Shown here one piece after another: positions 25,973-35,163 of a stretch of 64,000 nt of DNA. Location of the stretch: the NCBI RefSeq assembly GCF_000519125.1, contig NZ_KI912582.1, forward strand, positions 248,001 through 312,000, in the 5' to 3' direction. The position numbers and the translations under genes are program-made. The stretch's first letter is position 1, and the number at the start of each line of letters is the position of its first letter. The notes below the pieces were generated by a model. The model did not search any database, was not told the DNA's origin, and worked only from the letters and a program-made list of their open reading frames with translations. This DNA comes from Desulfocurvus vexinensis DSM 17965. GTDB lineage: Bacteria; Desulfobacterota; Desulfovibrionia; Desulfovibrionales; Desulfovibrionaceae.

Positions 25973-28900
25973 GTGCGCATGGACGGACGACGGGTGCTGC
26001 GCATGGCGGGCCTTGCCGCCGCCGCCCTGGGGGCGCTGCTGGCGGCCGCCGCCTGGCTGGCCACCACCCGCGCGGGCGGCCAGGCCCTGGCCCGGGCCCT
26101 GGAACGCGCCACCCGGAGCCAGCAGCCCTACGCCCTGACGGTGGAGGAGCTGGACCTTGGCCTGGGGGGCACCGTGCGCGCGCGGCGCGTGGCCCTGGCC
26201 GACGCCGGGGGCCCCTGGCTGGAAGTGCGCGAACTGGCCGTGGACGTGTCCCTGGGGGCGCTGCTGGCCGGGCGGCTGGAGCTGCCCCGGGCCGGGGCGG
26301 CGCTGGTGCGCCTGGAGCGCCTGCCCGGGGAGGACGCCCCGCCCCCGGCGGCGGCTGCCCCGCCGCAGCCCGCCCCACAGGCGGGCGGTGGGCTGGCCGG
26401 GCTGCCCGCCATGCACCTGGGCGCGCTGGACGTGGCGCGCCTGGAGCTGGGGGCCGGGGCCGTGGGTGCCGAGCGGGCCTACGCCCTGGCGGCCTCGGCC
26501 CAGGCCGGGCCCCGGGGCCTGGGCGCCTCGGCGCGCGTGCGCGGGCTGGGCGAGGCCGCCGAGGGCCTGGATCTGGCGGCGGCCTTCAACCCCGCGCGCG
26601 GCACGCTGGAACTGCGCCTGGAAGCCGACGACCCGGCGGGAGTGCTGGCCCGGCTGGCGGAGCTGCCCGGCGGTGCCGCGCGGCTGCGCCTGGAGCTGGC
26701 CGGACCTCTGGCGGCCCTGCGCGGCGGGCTGGACGCGGGCATGGACGGGGTGGGCGCACTGCGGGGCGAGCTGACGGCCCGGGCCGGGACCGACCAGGGC
26801 CCGGGCATGGATTTCGCGGGCCGGGTGGCCCTGGACGCCGGGCTGCTGCCTGCGGAGCTGGAGCGCGTCCTGGGCCGCGAGGCCGGCCTTGCGGGCACGG
26901 CGGCCCTGGACGGCGCGCGGCTGCTGGTGCACGGGCTGACCCTGGGCCTGGGCGCGGGCGAGCTGACCATCACGGGCGAGGCCGACCTGGACAGCGGACA
27001 CCTCGACTGGCGCGCCGAGGCCGGGCCCGGGCTGGTGCTGGCCGCCGCCCGCGAGGCCGGGGTGGCCCTGGACACCCCCGGGCCCCTGACGCTGCGGGGC
27101 CGGGGGCCGCTGGGGCGCACCAGCCTGGAGGCCGAAGCCTCGGCCCGGGCCCTGGCCTGGGACGTGCTGACCGTGGACGGCCCTGCCCTCACGGCCACGG
27201 CCACGGTGGATATCCTGGACGGCTTGGCCCTGGACGCCGGGGCCAGGGGCCAGTGGACGGGCCTGGGCCTGGACGGCTGGCCCCTGGGCCCGGGCACGGC
27301 GCGGGCGGCCCTGTGTCCCGAGGCGCCGGACGGGGAGCTTTGGCAGGTGCACGAGGCCGTCGCGGAACTGCCCGGGGTGGGCGCCGTGCTGGACGGCACG
27401 GGCACCCTGGCCGGGGCGGGCGCCACGGCGCGCCTGCGTCTGGCCCTGGCCGACCTGGGGCGGCTGCACGGCGCCCCGGCCCTGGCCCGGGGCGCGGTCC
27501 TGGACCTGGACGTCGAACTGGCCACCGGCGGCGCGGACGGCTGGTCGGACGTGCGCATGGACTGCGCGGGGCAACTGCGGCCCGGCCCGGGCCTGCCCGC
27601 TCCGCTGGCGGCCCTGCTGGGCCCGCAGGCGGCGCTGCGTGGCACCCTGGCCGTGGACGCCGCGCGCTTGGCCCTGGACGGCGCCAGCCTGAAGTCCAGG
27701 ACCCTGACCCTGGATTTCGCGGGCTCCTGGGGCCTGGACGACGACGCCCTGGCCCTGGCGGCCCGGGCCCAGGCCCCGGCCCTGGCCCTGGCGCCCGGAA
27801 GCGGAGGCCCCCTGGCCCTGCGCGGGCTGGCCCTGGACCTGGAAGCCGGGGGCGACCCGCAGGCGGGCACGGCCCGGGCCCGCTGGACCCTGGACGGCGC
27901 AGACCTGCCCGGGGCCGCCCTGCGTGGCGTGTCGGGCAACGCCACGGCCCGGGGGCCCTGGACGGCCCTGGCCCTGGAACTGGCCCTGCGCGCCGGGGCC
28001 CGGCTGGACGCCCTGGCCCCGGACCCGGAGGCCGGGGCGGCCAGCGCCGCCGTGGCCGCTGACGATGTTTCGGCCAGCGCCGCTGCGGGCGCCCCGGGCC
28101 GGGCCGAGGCTGCGGGCGCTGCTGCGGCCACGGCCACCGGGGCCCCGGCGGACGGGCCCTGGCTGCCCCTGGCCCTGAACGGGCACCTGGTCTGGAACCC
28201 CGGCGCGCAGGGGCTGGACGGCGACCTGCATCTGGCCCAGGAGGAGCCCGTGGCCGCGCTGCGGGCCCTGGACGCGCGCGCGGTGCTGGCCGCGACCTCC
28301 GGAGGGCAGCGCGTGGACCTGGAGGCCCGGGCCGGGGGGCTGCACCTGGGCGCGGCCAGCCTGGGGGCCGCGGAGCTGGCCTGCCGGGTGGAAGACGCCC
28401 TGGGCGCCCCTGTGCTGGACGGCACCCTGGAACTGGACCGGGTCGAGGCTGCGGGCCTGCGCCTGGACACGGCCCGCGCCGCCGTGCAGGGCCCGCCCGG
28501 GGCCCTGGCCTTCACGGCCCGGGGTGCGGGCGCCGCAGGCGGGCCGCTGGAACTGGACCTTTCCGGCACCCTGGCCCTGGTGGACACGGGCGGGGAACTG
28601 CGTCTGGCCTCGGCCCGGGGGCTCTGGGCCGGGCAGCCCCTGGCCCTGGGGCGCGAGGCGCTGCTGGCCTGGGACGGCCCGGGCTGGCGGCTGGCGGGCC
28701 TGGACGCGACCCTGGGCCCGGGCGGCCTGCGGGCCGACGCGGCCATGGACGGCCAGACCCTGGACCTGGACGCCCGGGCCCGGGCCCTGCCCCTGGGGCC
28801 GCTGCTGACGCTGCACGGCCTGCCCCTGGCGGGCGGGCTGGACGCCACCCTGCGCGCCTCGGGCCCCGCCGCCGCGCCCCAGGCGACCCTGCGCGCCTCG

Positions 28901-30373
28901 GGCACCCTGCGCGCGGCGCCGCGCGAGCTGGCCGCCCCGGTGCCCGACGTGACCTTCAACCTGCACGGCGACGCCGACCAGGAGGGCACCCGCCTGACCC
29001 TGGCCCTGGACGCGGGCAACGGCACCCGGCTGGACGCCGAAGCCGGGCTGCCCCTGCGCCCCGACGCCACGCTCCCGGGGCTGGCGCCCGGGCCGGGCGG
29101 GCTGCACGGCTTCGCCCGGGGGCGGCTGGATCTGGCCCTGGCCGAGGCCCTGCTGGGCGACGAGGAGCAGCGCCTGTCCGGCGTGCTGGACCTGGACGCC
29201 ACTCTGGGCGGCAGCTGGGAGCGGCCCCGGGCCACGGGCACGGCCCGGCTGGACGGCGCGCGCTACGAGCACACCGGCCTGGGGCTCATCCTGGACGCCC
29301 TGCGCGCCGAGGCCGAATTCCAGAACGAGTCCGTGTTCCTGCGCTCCCTGAGCGCCACGGACGGCGGGCCGGGGCGCCTGGAGGCCAGCGGGCGCTGGAC
29401 GCCGGGCGCCGCCCCGGCATACGCCCTGCGCATCGTGCTGCGTCAGGCCACGATGCTGCGCCACCGTCTGGTCACCACCACCGCCGACGGCACCCTGGAC
29501 CTCGTGGACGGCGACCCGCTGCCGGTGCTGCGGGGCCACCTGGTCCTGCCCGCCACCGAGGTGCGCATCCCCGACGAGCTGCCCGGGGCCATGCCCGAGC
29601 TGGAGGTGCGCGAGGTGAACGCGCCCGAAGGCCTGGAGCGGACCGCGACCGCCGCCCCGTCCGGCCCGCCCCTGGCCCTGGACGTGCGCCTGGACGTGCC
29701 GGGGCGCTTCCACGTGCGCGGCCGGGGGCTGGAGGTGGAGTTCCGGGGCGCCGTGGCCGCCCGGGGCACCACCGCCGCCCCGGCCCTGGACGGCCAGCTG
29801 GCCACGGTGCGCGGCACGTTCCGCTTCCTGGACCGCGTGTTCGACATCGCCACGGGCACGCTGCTCTTTTCGGCGGCCTCGCCCGTGCCGGACCTGGACG
29901 TGGAGGCCGGGACCAGCGTGTCCGACACCGCCGTGACCGCCACCCTCCAGGGCCCGGCGGACCGCTTCGTCCTGGCCCTGGAATCCGACCCGGCCCTGCC
30001 CCGGGACGAGATCATCTCGCGGCTGCTCTTCGGGCGCTCCATGGCCTCCCTGAGCCCGGTGCAGGCCTTCCAGCTGGCCAGCGCCCTGCGCCATCTCTCG
30101 GGCGGCGGCGGCGGGTTCGACCCCGTGGGCGGCCTGCGCGCCCTCACCGGGCTGGACCAGCTCGGCGTGAGCCAGGGCGAGGACGGCGCGGGGATGCGCG
30201 TGGGCGCGGGCAAGTACGTCCACGAGCGGGTCTACCTGGAATTGCAGCACGACACGGGCACCGGCGAGGACAGCGTGACCGTGGACGTGGAGCTGACCCC
30301 GGACATCGGTGCCACGGGCAAGGCGGGCGCGTCCGACGGCGGGGTGGGCGTGTACTGGAAAAAGGACTACTAG
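25973..30373 (+). CDS. tamB: Translocation and assembly protein TamB
   Basis: This roughly 1465-residue protein has a single N-terminal membrane anchor (about residues 10-35, Ala/Leu-rich) and a very long periplasmic beta-helical region. It ends in the TamB domain (DUF490) with LDGQLATVRGTFRFLDRVFD and the terminal VGVYWKKDY. It spans the periplasm and partners TamA. It is longer than the E. coli protein (1259) because the Ala/Leu/Gly/Asp-rich middle is expanded, with many LDLDA-type repeats. The GTG at 25973 or the ATG at 25979 may start it; both overlap or abut tamA. Confidence 0.92.
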   Translation: MRMDGRRVLRMAGLAAAALGALLAAAAWLATTRAGGQALARALERATRSQQPYALTVEELDLGLGGTVRARRVALADAGGPWLEVRELAVDVSLGALLAGRLELPRAGAALVRLERLPGEDAPPPAAAAPPQPAPQAGGGLAGLPAMHLGALDVARLELGAGAVGAERAYALAASAQAGPRGLGASARVRGLGEAAEGLDLAAAFNPARGTLELRLEADDPAGVLARLAELPGGAARLRLELAGPLAALRGGLDAGMDGVGALRGELTARAGTDQGPGMDFAGRVALDAGLLPAELERVLGREAGLAGTAALDGARLLVHGLTLGLGAGELTITGEADLDSGHLDWRAEAGPGLVLAAAREAGVALDTPGPLTLRGRGPLGRTSLEAEASARALAWDVLTVDGPALTATATVDILDGLALDAGARGQWTGLGLDGWPLGPGTARAALCPEAPDGELWQVHEAVAELPGVGAVLDGTGTLAGAGATARLRLALADLGRLHGAPALARGAVLDLDVELATGGADGWSDVRMDCAGQLRPGPGLPAPLAALLGPQAALRGTLAVDAARLALDGASLKSRTLTLDFAGSWGLDDDALALAARAQAPALALAPGSGGPLALRGLALDLEAGGDPQAGTARARWTLDGADLPGAALRGVSGNATARGPWTALALELALRAGARLDALAPDPEAGAASAAVAADDVSASAAAGAPGRAEAAGAAAATATGAPADGPWLPLALNGHLVWNPGAQGLDGDLHLAQEEPVAALRALDARAVLAATSGGQRVDLEARAGGLHLGAASLGAAELACRVEDALGAPVLDGTLELDRVEAAGLRLDTARAAVQGPPGALAFTARGAGAAGGPLELDLSGTLALVDTGGELRLASARGLWAGQPLALGREALLAWDGPGWRLAGLDATLGPGGLRADAAMDGQTLDLDARARALPLGPLLTLHGLPLAGGLDATLRASGPAAAPQATLRASGTLRAAPRELAAPVPDVTFNLHGDADQEGTRLTLALDAGNGTRLDAEAGLPLRPDATLPGLAPGPGGLHGFARGRLDLALAEALLGDEEQRLSGVLDLDATLGGSWERPRATGTARLDGARYEHTGLGLILDALRAEAEFQNESVFLRSLSATDGGPGRLEASGRWTPGAAPAYALRIVLRQATMLRHRLVTTTADGTLDLVDGDPLPVLRGHLVLPATEVRIPDELPGAMPELEVREVNAPEGLERTATAAPSGPPLALDVRLDVPGRFHVRGRGLEVEFRGAVAARGTTAAPALDGQLATVRGTFRFLDRVFDIATGTLLFSAASPVPDLDVEAGTSVSDTAVTATLQGPADRFVLALESDPALPRDEIISRLLFGRSMASLSPVQAFQLASALRHLSGGGGGFDPVGGLRALTGLDQLGVSQGEDGAGMRVGAGKYVHERVYLELQHDTGTGEDSVTVDVELTPDIGATGKAGASDGGVGVYWKKDY

Positions 30374-30435
30374 CGGGCCGGTGCGAGACGCATTGTCGCA
30401 GGGCGTTCAATGCGCGGGACGCTGGCGGGGAAAAT

Positions 30436-30479
30436 GCGCGCCCCTGCGGCTGGCTGGCAGCGGCAGGGGCGCGCTTTTT
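30436..30479 (+). terminator. intrinsic terminator after tamAB
   Basis: GCGCGCCCCTGC (30436-30447) pairs with GCAGGGGCGCGC (30463-30474), and an inner GCTG/CAGC pairing sits between. TTTTTG follows. It separates tamB from the convergent fmdE. Confidence 0.9.
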
Positions 30480-30510
30480 GCGGCCCGCAGGGGGCGCCCG
30501 GGGCGGCCTG

Positions 30511-31119
30511 TCAGCGCTTCTGATCGACCTTCTCGAAGCAGGGGATGCACAGGGTCCGGCCTTCCAGGCGCCGGGTGCGCGACTCCATGATCATCTCGCC
30601 GCACCCGGCGCAGACCAGGCTCTCCAGGATGCTCGGGCCGCGCGGGATGGGCGTGGCGGGCGGCTGGATCTCGAAGACCTCCTCCAAGGGCAGCTCCATG
30701 AGCGTGCGCATGGCCTCGGCGCGCAGCTCGGCCAGCCGGGTGCGGTCCTCGGGGCTGCCCTGGCCTTCGTTGATCTTGCGTTGCAGCTCGCCTGCCTCGG
30801 GGCGCATGGGCCGGGCCGAGGGCTTGAGCAGGGCGCGCAGGCCCTTGCCGTCGGAGCGGCGGTAGAAGGTGAAGGCCATCTTGCCGTAGTCGCGCTGGAT
30901 GAGGTTGCCCTTGCCCACGGTGCAGCCGGTGAGCGCCTGGATGGCGTCCACGCCGCACATGTCGGTTTCCACCACGGCGGTCAGGGGCGTGTCGTTGTTG
31001 TGGCCCAGCTCGCGCAGGCACAGTTCGGCGGCGCGCAGGCCGATGGTCAGCCCGGGGCATTCGTGGCCGTGGAAGGCGATGGCGAACTCCACCTGTTCCT
31101 TGGTCAGGGCGCTGTTCAT
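30511..31119 (-). CDS. FmdE-family protein with C-terminal zinc finger
   Basis: This 202-residue protein starts with the FmdE domain: HGHECPG (17-23), a metal-binding His/Cys set, and later DMCGVDAIQALTGCTVGKGN. A charged hinge is followed by a CxxC-x-CxxC zinc ribbon (VCAGCGE ... LCIPCFEK). FmdE was named after a subunit associated with molybdenum or tungsten formylmethanofuran dehydrogenase. Stand-alone homologues in bacteria are thought to handle metals or metal cofactors, but the exact role is not settled. Its ATG overlaps the stop of the transporter ATPase gene (ATGA), so it is the last gene of the ABC transporter operon. That coupling suggests it accepts or senses the imported metal complex. 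Confidence 0.88.
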   Translation of the reverse strand: MNSALTKEQVEFAIAFHGHECPGLTIGLRAAELCLRELGHNNDTPLTAVVETDMCGVDAIQALTGCTVGKGNLIQRDYGKMAFTFYRRSDGKGLRALLKPSARPMRPEAGELQRKINEGQGSPEDRTRLAELRAEAMRTLMELPLEEVFEIQPPATPIPRGPSILESLVCAGCGEMIMESRTRRLEGRTLCIPCFEKVDQKR

Positions 31120-31904
31120 GGGGTGGTCCTCTCCTTTGTGTCTGGTGACAGGCCGCGCGGCACGACGACCGGGCGGCCCTGGTGGTGCAGCAGGTCCACG
31201 GGCACGCCGTAGACCTCCTCGACCATCCGGGACGTGACTTCGTCCCGGCGGCAGTTGGCGAACACTTCGCCGTCCTTGAGGAAAAGGAATCTGTCGCCGA
31301 AGCGCAGGGCGGTGTTCAGGTCGTGCATGGTCATGACCACGGCCACGCCGTGGCCGTGCGCCACGTCGCGCACGGTGCGCAGCACCTCGATCTGGTTTTT
31401 GAGGTCCAGGGCGCTGGTGGGCTCGTCCAGGAGCATCACCGCCGGTTCCTGGACCAGGGCCCGGGCGATGCAGACCCGTTGCAGCTCGCCGCCGCTCATG
31501 CGGTCGATGGGCCGCATGGCCAGGTGCGCCACGCCCACCCGCGCGAGGGCCGCGCCGACCAGACGCAGATCGGCCTCGCCCGCGCGCCAGGTGATGTGCG
31601 GCAGCCGCCCCAGGAGCACGGCGTCGAAGGCCGTCATGCGGCAGACCTCGCCGCGCTGGGGCACGTAGCCCAGGGTGCGGGCGATCTTGGCGGCGTCCAT
31701 GCGCAGCACCTCGGCGCTGTCCACCGTCACCACGCCCCGGGCCGGGCGGTGCACGGCGTTCAGGCAGCGCAGCAGCGTGGTCTTGCCCACGCCGTTGGGC
31801 CCGAGCACGGCCAGCACCTCGCCCGCCGCCACGTCGAACTCCACGGCGCGCAGCACCGGGGCGCCGTTGTAGGCGTAATGCAGATCGCGGACGGCGAGTT
31901 TCAC
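31116..31904 (-). CDS. Metal-chelate ABC transporter ATPase
   Basis: This 262-residue FepC/BtuD-type ATPase has Walker A GPNGVGKTT (35-43), the Q-loop region YVPQRGE, signature MSGGELQRV, Walker B VMLLDEPTS and the switch His in TMHDLN. It powers uptake of an iron-siderophore, cobalamin, haem or molybdate/tungstate-type substrate. It probably starts at GTG 31904, whose last bases form GTGA with the permease stop. Its own stop overlaps fmdE. Confidence 0.92.
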   Translation of the reverse strand: MKLAVRDLHYAYNGAPVLRAVEFDVAAGEVLAVLGPNGVGKTTLLRCLNAVHRPARGVVTVDSAEVLRMDAAKIARTLGYVPQRGEVCRMTAFDAVLLGRLPHITWRAGEADLRLVGAALARVGVAHLAMRPIDRMSGGELQRVCIARALVQEPAVMLLDEPTSALDLKNQIEVLRTVRDVAHGHGVAVVMTMHDLNTALRFGDRFLFLKDGEVFANCRRDEVTSRMVEEVYGVPVDLLHHQGRPVVVPRGLSPDTKERTTP

Positions 31905-32974
31905 CGGCGCCTCCTGCGCAGCAACAGCCAGATGAAGCCCGGCGCGCCGATGAAGGCCGTGAGCACCGACACGGGCAGGGCGTGGGGCGCCAGCACCAGC
32001 CGCGCGGCGGTGTCCGCCGCCAGGAGCAGCGCCCCGCCCGCGAGGCAGCTGGCGGGCATCAGGTAGCGGTGGTCGTCGCCGATGACCCGGCGCACCATGT
32101 GCGGGCAGATCAGGCCCACGAAGCCGATGACGCCCAGCGCCGCGACGATGACCGCCGTGACCAGCGAGGAGACGAGCATCCCCACCATGCGCACGCGCTC
32201 CACGCGCACGCCCAGGCCTCGGGCCGTCTCGTCGCCCGCGTCCATGGCGTTGTAGTTCCAGGCGTTGGCCATGAAGAACGCCGCGCCGCCCAGGGCCACG
32301 GCGCCCAGGGCCCAGACCTCGCGCCAGCCCGCGCGGGCCACGTCGCCGAAGGTCCAGAAGACCATGGCCGCGAGCTGCACGTCGTCGGCGAAATATTGCA
32401 GGACCATGGTCCCCGCCGTGCAGAAAGCGCCCAGGGCCACGCCCGTGAGGACCATGACCTCGGGCGAGGCGCCCCGGTAGCGGGCCATGGCGATGACCAG
32501 CCCGGCGGCCAGCAGGGAGCAGGCAAAGGCGCTGGCCGTGGTCAGCAGCGGGTTGGAGATGGTCACGGCGCCCACGCTGGAGCTTTGCATGACCCCCGAG
32601 CCGAGGATCATCACCGCGAAGGAGGCCCCCAGGGCCGCGGCCTGGGAGATGCCCAGGGTGAAGGGCGAGCCCAGCGGGTTGCGCAGCACCGACTGCATGG
32701 CCGCCCCCGAGGCCGACAGGCCCAGGCCCGCGAACAGCGCCGCCAGGGCGTGGGGCAGGCGGATGTCGAGGATGATCACCGCGTCGCGCGCGGAGGCGGC
32801 CTGCCCCGCCAGGGTGCGCACCACGTCCCAGGCCGGAAGGGGCACCGCGCCCAGGGCCACGGCCATGACCAGCAGCGCGGCCACCAGCAGGACCAGCGCC
32901 AGCAGGAAAAGCATCTTGCGGGCCAGATAGGCCGTGTATGCCGCGGGGATTTCCCCGTGGGCGAGGTGGCTCAT
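31901..32974 (-). CDS. FecCD-type ABC transporter permease
   Basis: This 357-residue permease of the FecCD/BtuC family has about ten membrane segments. Family motifs include RLPHALAALFAGLGLSASGA, MQSVLRNPLGSPFTLGIS, the coupling helix region GLGVRVERVR and GFVGLICPHMVRR. It forms the membrane channel for the periplasmic chelate-binding protein encoded just upstream (5-base gap). Only one permease gene is present, so a homodimer is expected. It overlaps the ATPase gene by four bases. Confidence 0.93.
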   Translation of the reverse strand: MSHLAHGEIPAAYTAYLARKMLFLLALVLLVAALLVMAVALGAVPLPAWDVVRTLAGQAASARDAVIILDIRLPHALAALFAGLGLSASGAAMQSVLRNPLGSPFTLGISQAAALGASFAVMILGSGVMQSSSVGAVTISNPLLTTASAFACSLLAAGLVIAMARYRGASPEVMVLTGVALGAFCTAGTMVLQYFADDVQLAAMVFWTFGDVARAGWREVWALGAVALGGAAFFMANAWNYNAMDAGDETARGLGVRVERVRMVGMLVSSLVTAVIVAALGVIGFVGLICPHMVRRVIGDDHRYLMPASCLAGGALLLAADTAARLVLAPHALPVSVLTAFIGAPGFIWLLLRRRRR

Positions 32975-32979
32975 GGCGG

Positions 32980-34128
32980 CTACCGCAGGGGGATGCGGGC
33001 GAAGACCAGCCCGGGGAACCCCTGGCACATCTGCCCGAAAACCGGCTTGCCCACCAGGGCGGTGTAGATGGTGTCGGCCATGGCTGCGGGGTCCATGTCC
33101 GCAAAGCGCCCCGGGTGCAGGGTCTTGCCCACGAAATAGGCGTTGGCGAAGATGGAGCCGTAGTTGGCGTTGTAGGAATTGTAGGGCAGCACGCCGTAGA
33201 CCTCGCCCGCGCGCGCCGCGCGCAGCATGGACAGGGCCGGGTCGTTGCGCAGCTCGTGCAGCCCCCCGGCGCCCTCGCCCAGGGTGGTGGTGGACACATC
33301 CAGGAAAACCACCTGCGGGTCCCAGGCCACGATCTGTTCCTTGGGTACGCCCGTGCGCACCTGGTCGCGCCCTTCGCTGGCCTGGGTGTGTGCCACGTTG
33401 CGCGCACCGGCCATGCGGAAGGGCGGGTAGGTGGGCTCGGTGGACTGCATGCCGTGGGCGCCCTTCATGGCGATGCCGCCCACATAGCACGGGGGCATGT
33501 CCGCCTCGGGGAGGCCCGCCGTGCGCGCGGCCAGGTCCGCCTGCCAGGCCGTGAACAGCCCGATGACCTCCTCGGCGCGCTGCTGGCGGTGGACCACCTC
33601 GCCCATGAGCCGCAGGGCGGCGTCCAGGGCGGGCCGCCCGGCGCCCAGGTTGCCGTATTCCAGGACGACCACGGGGATGCCGGTCTTGGCCTGGAGCTGG
33701 TCCGGGTCGTAGCTTTCGCCGGCGACCATGACCTTGAGGATGACCTGGGGCGCGGGGTCCAGGGCGACGAGGAGCTCCGGGTTGTCGCGGCCGCGAAACT
33801 CCCCGAACAAGGGCAGGCTCTTGAACTGCGGGTTGGCTATGCTGTAGGGCCGGGTTTCGATGACCGTGCCCCGGCGTTCGATGCTGTCCACGGCCACGGC
33901 CAGATGCTGGGCCTGGAGGTAGGTCAGCAGGCGCAGGCAGCCCGACCCGGAGCAGACGACCCGCTCCACGCGGTCGGGGATGTCCACGCTGCGCCCGGCC
34001 ATGTCGGTGACGGTGCGCGCCTGGGCGGGCAGGGCCCAGGCGGCCAGCAGCAGGGCCAGCAGCAGGGCCGCCAGGGCCGGGGCGCCGCCCCCGTGGCCGC
34101 GGGGAATGCGAAGTGCCGAGGCAGACAT
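32980..34128 (-). CDS. Periplasmic metal-chelate binding protein
   Basis: This 382-residue protein has a signal peptide ending near ALPAQA and the class III binding-protein fold of the FecB/BtuF family: VTDMAGRSVDIPDRVERVV, ILKVMVAGESYDPDQL and WDPQVVFLDVS. The segment VVCSGSGCLRLLTY contains a Ser/Cys-rich turn that is unusual for a plain siderophore binder. Family members bind Fe-siderophores, cobalamin, haem or, as MolA in Haemophilus, molybdate and tungstate. The fmdE gene in the same operon makes an oxyanion or metal-cofactor substrate worth testing. ATG 34128 follows a GGAG and an AT-rich leader. Confidence 0.88.
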   Translation of the reverse strand: MSASALRIPRGHGGGAPALAALLLALLLAAWALPAQARTVTDMAGRSVDIPDRVERVVCSGSGCLRLLTYLQAQHLAVAVDSIERRGTVIETRPYSIANPQFKSLPLFGEFRGRDNPELLVALDPAPQVILKVMVAGESYDPDQLQAKTGIPVVVLEYGNLGAGRPALDAALRLMGEVVHRQQRAEEVIGLFTAWQADLAARTAGLPEADMPPCYVGGIAMKGAHGMQSTEPTYPPFRMAGARNVAHTQASEGRDQVRTGVPKEQIVAWDPQVVFLDVSTTTLGEGAGGLHELRNDPALSMLRAARAGEVYGVLPYNSYNANYGSIFANAYFVGKTLHPGRFADMDPAAMADTIYTALVGKPVFGQMCQGFPGLVFARIPLR

Positions 34129-34181
34129 GTATTCTCCAAAAGTGCTTTAATATGAAAATCGTCACACCTTTCGGCTATCGA

Positions 34182-34209
34182 TTTGTAGAGGATTGATGGG
34201 CTGTGTCAA
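34182..34209 (-). promoter_or_regulatory. promoter of the chelate transporter-fmdE operon
   Basis: On the minus strand a perfect TTGACA (34209-34204) and TACAAA (34187-34182) are 16 bases apart. They lie in an AT-rich island of about 60 bases, unusual in this genome. The RNA would start about 47 bases before the binding-protein ATG. I see no clear Fur-box consensus. Confidence 0.55.
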
Positions 34210-34314
34210 GGGTTTTGGGTGGCGCCCCTGGCTGGCCGGGGCGTGGGGGGCGCGGCGGCGGGGCGCGGGGCGATTTGTGTTTGTCCTCTCGGTTCGACCG
34301 GGATACGGTGGGGC

Positions 34315-35088
34315 ATGCTCGGAACTGCGTTCTCATTGCTGCGTCTGGTGGCGCTCGTGGCCCTGCTGGCGGCCGTGGGCCGCCACGCGGCGGCGCGCGA
34401 CGCGCAGCTGCTGGTGGGCACCGACCAGTGGCCCCCCTACGAGTTCGTCCAGGACGACGCGGTGACGGGCCTGTGCACCCGGATCGTGTTCGCCGTGCTT
34501 GAGCGCATGGGTGAGCGGGCCGCGCCCCCCAGGGTGTATCCCTGGCAGCGTGGCCTGGAGATGCTCGCCCGGGGCGAGCTCGATATCCTGTATTCCGGGA
34601 TTTTCGACGCGCAGCGGCTGGCCTTCGCCCGCTACGGCGCCGAGCCGCTGGTGGAGTCGCGCTGGGTGGTTCTGGGCCGCGCCGGGGAGGGCTCCGGGCG
34701 GTCCTTCGCCGGGCTGGAGGCGCTGGACGAGGGCCGGGTGGGCATGGTCATCGGCTACTCCTATACCCCGGAGGCCGACGCCTGGGCGGGCTCCAGCCCC
34801 CTGGTGCACCGCGTGGCGTCCAACGAGCGGCTGCTGGCCATGCTGGCCCAGGGCCGGGTGGACTATGCCGTGGGCGACGCGTTGAACCTGCGGTATCTCG
34901 CTCGGACCCGGGGCCTGGGGCGCGCGTTCGTGGAACTGGGCGCCCTGCCCGGGGGCACCTTCGGGCTCCTGCCCCTGTTCAGCCGCGCCCGCCTGGGCCA
35001 GGATTTCGTGGACCGCTTCGACGCGGCCCTGCGCGAGTTCAAGGCCAGCGCGGAATATGGCGCGGTCCTGGCCCGTTTCCTGCGCTGA
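34315..35088 (+). CDS. Family 3 periplasmic solute-binding protein, paralogue 1
   Basis: This 257-residue protein has a signal peptide (about residues 1-27) and a compact SBP_bac_3 fold: LLVGTDQWPPYEFVQ, LCTRIVFAVLERMGERA, GLEMLARGELDILYSGIF, and C-terminal LFSRARLGQDFVDRFDAALREFK. It is clearly paralogous to the next gene, sharing those blocks in the same order. Proteins of this size, lacking a linked ABC permease, often serve as stand-alone sensors or scavengers. The ligand is unknown. A promoter-like pair ends 5 bases before ATG 34315 (see findings). Confidence 0.88.
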   Translation: MLGTAFSLLRLVALVALLAAVGRHAAARDAQLLVGTDQWPPYEFVQDDAVTGLCTRIVFAVLERMGERAAPPRVYPWQRGLEMLARGELDILYSGIFDAQRLAFARYGAEPLVESRWVVLGRAGEGSGRSFAGLEALDEGRVGMVIGYSYTPEADAWAGSSPLVHRVASNERLLAMLAQGRVDYAVGDALNLRYLARTRGLGRAFVELGALPGGTFGLLPLFSRARLGQDFVDRFDAALREFKASAEYGAVLARFLR

Positions 35089-35128
35089 ACCCGCCGCGCC
35101 CTTGGCCCCGGCCCCCGGGGCGGCGCAT

Positions 35129-35157
35129 TTGTCCTTTTGCCGAAGCGGGGTTATACA
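35129..35157 (+). promoter_or_regulatory. promoter abutting the paralogue 2 start codon
   Basis: TTGTCC (35129-35134), a 17-base spacer and TATACA (35152-35157) lie only 6 bases before ATG 35164. RNA would start at or next to the ATG. AGGA is present between them, so a conventional leader from another promoter cannot be ruled out. Confidence 0.45.
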
Positions 35158-35163
35158 GGACCG

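Noticed and set aside
34129-34314. Fur box upstream of the chelate transporter
   Set aside because: The AT-rich island lacks the repeated GATAAT pattern. Only a promoter can be supported.
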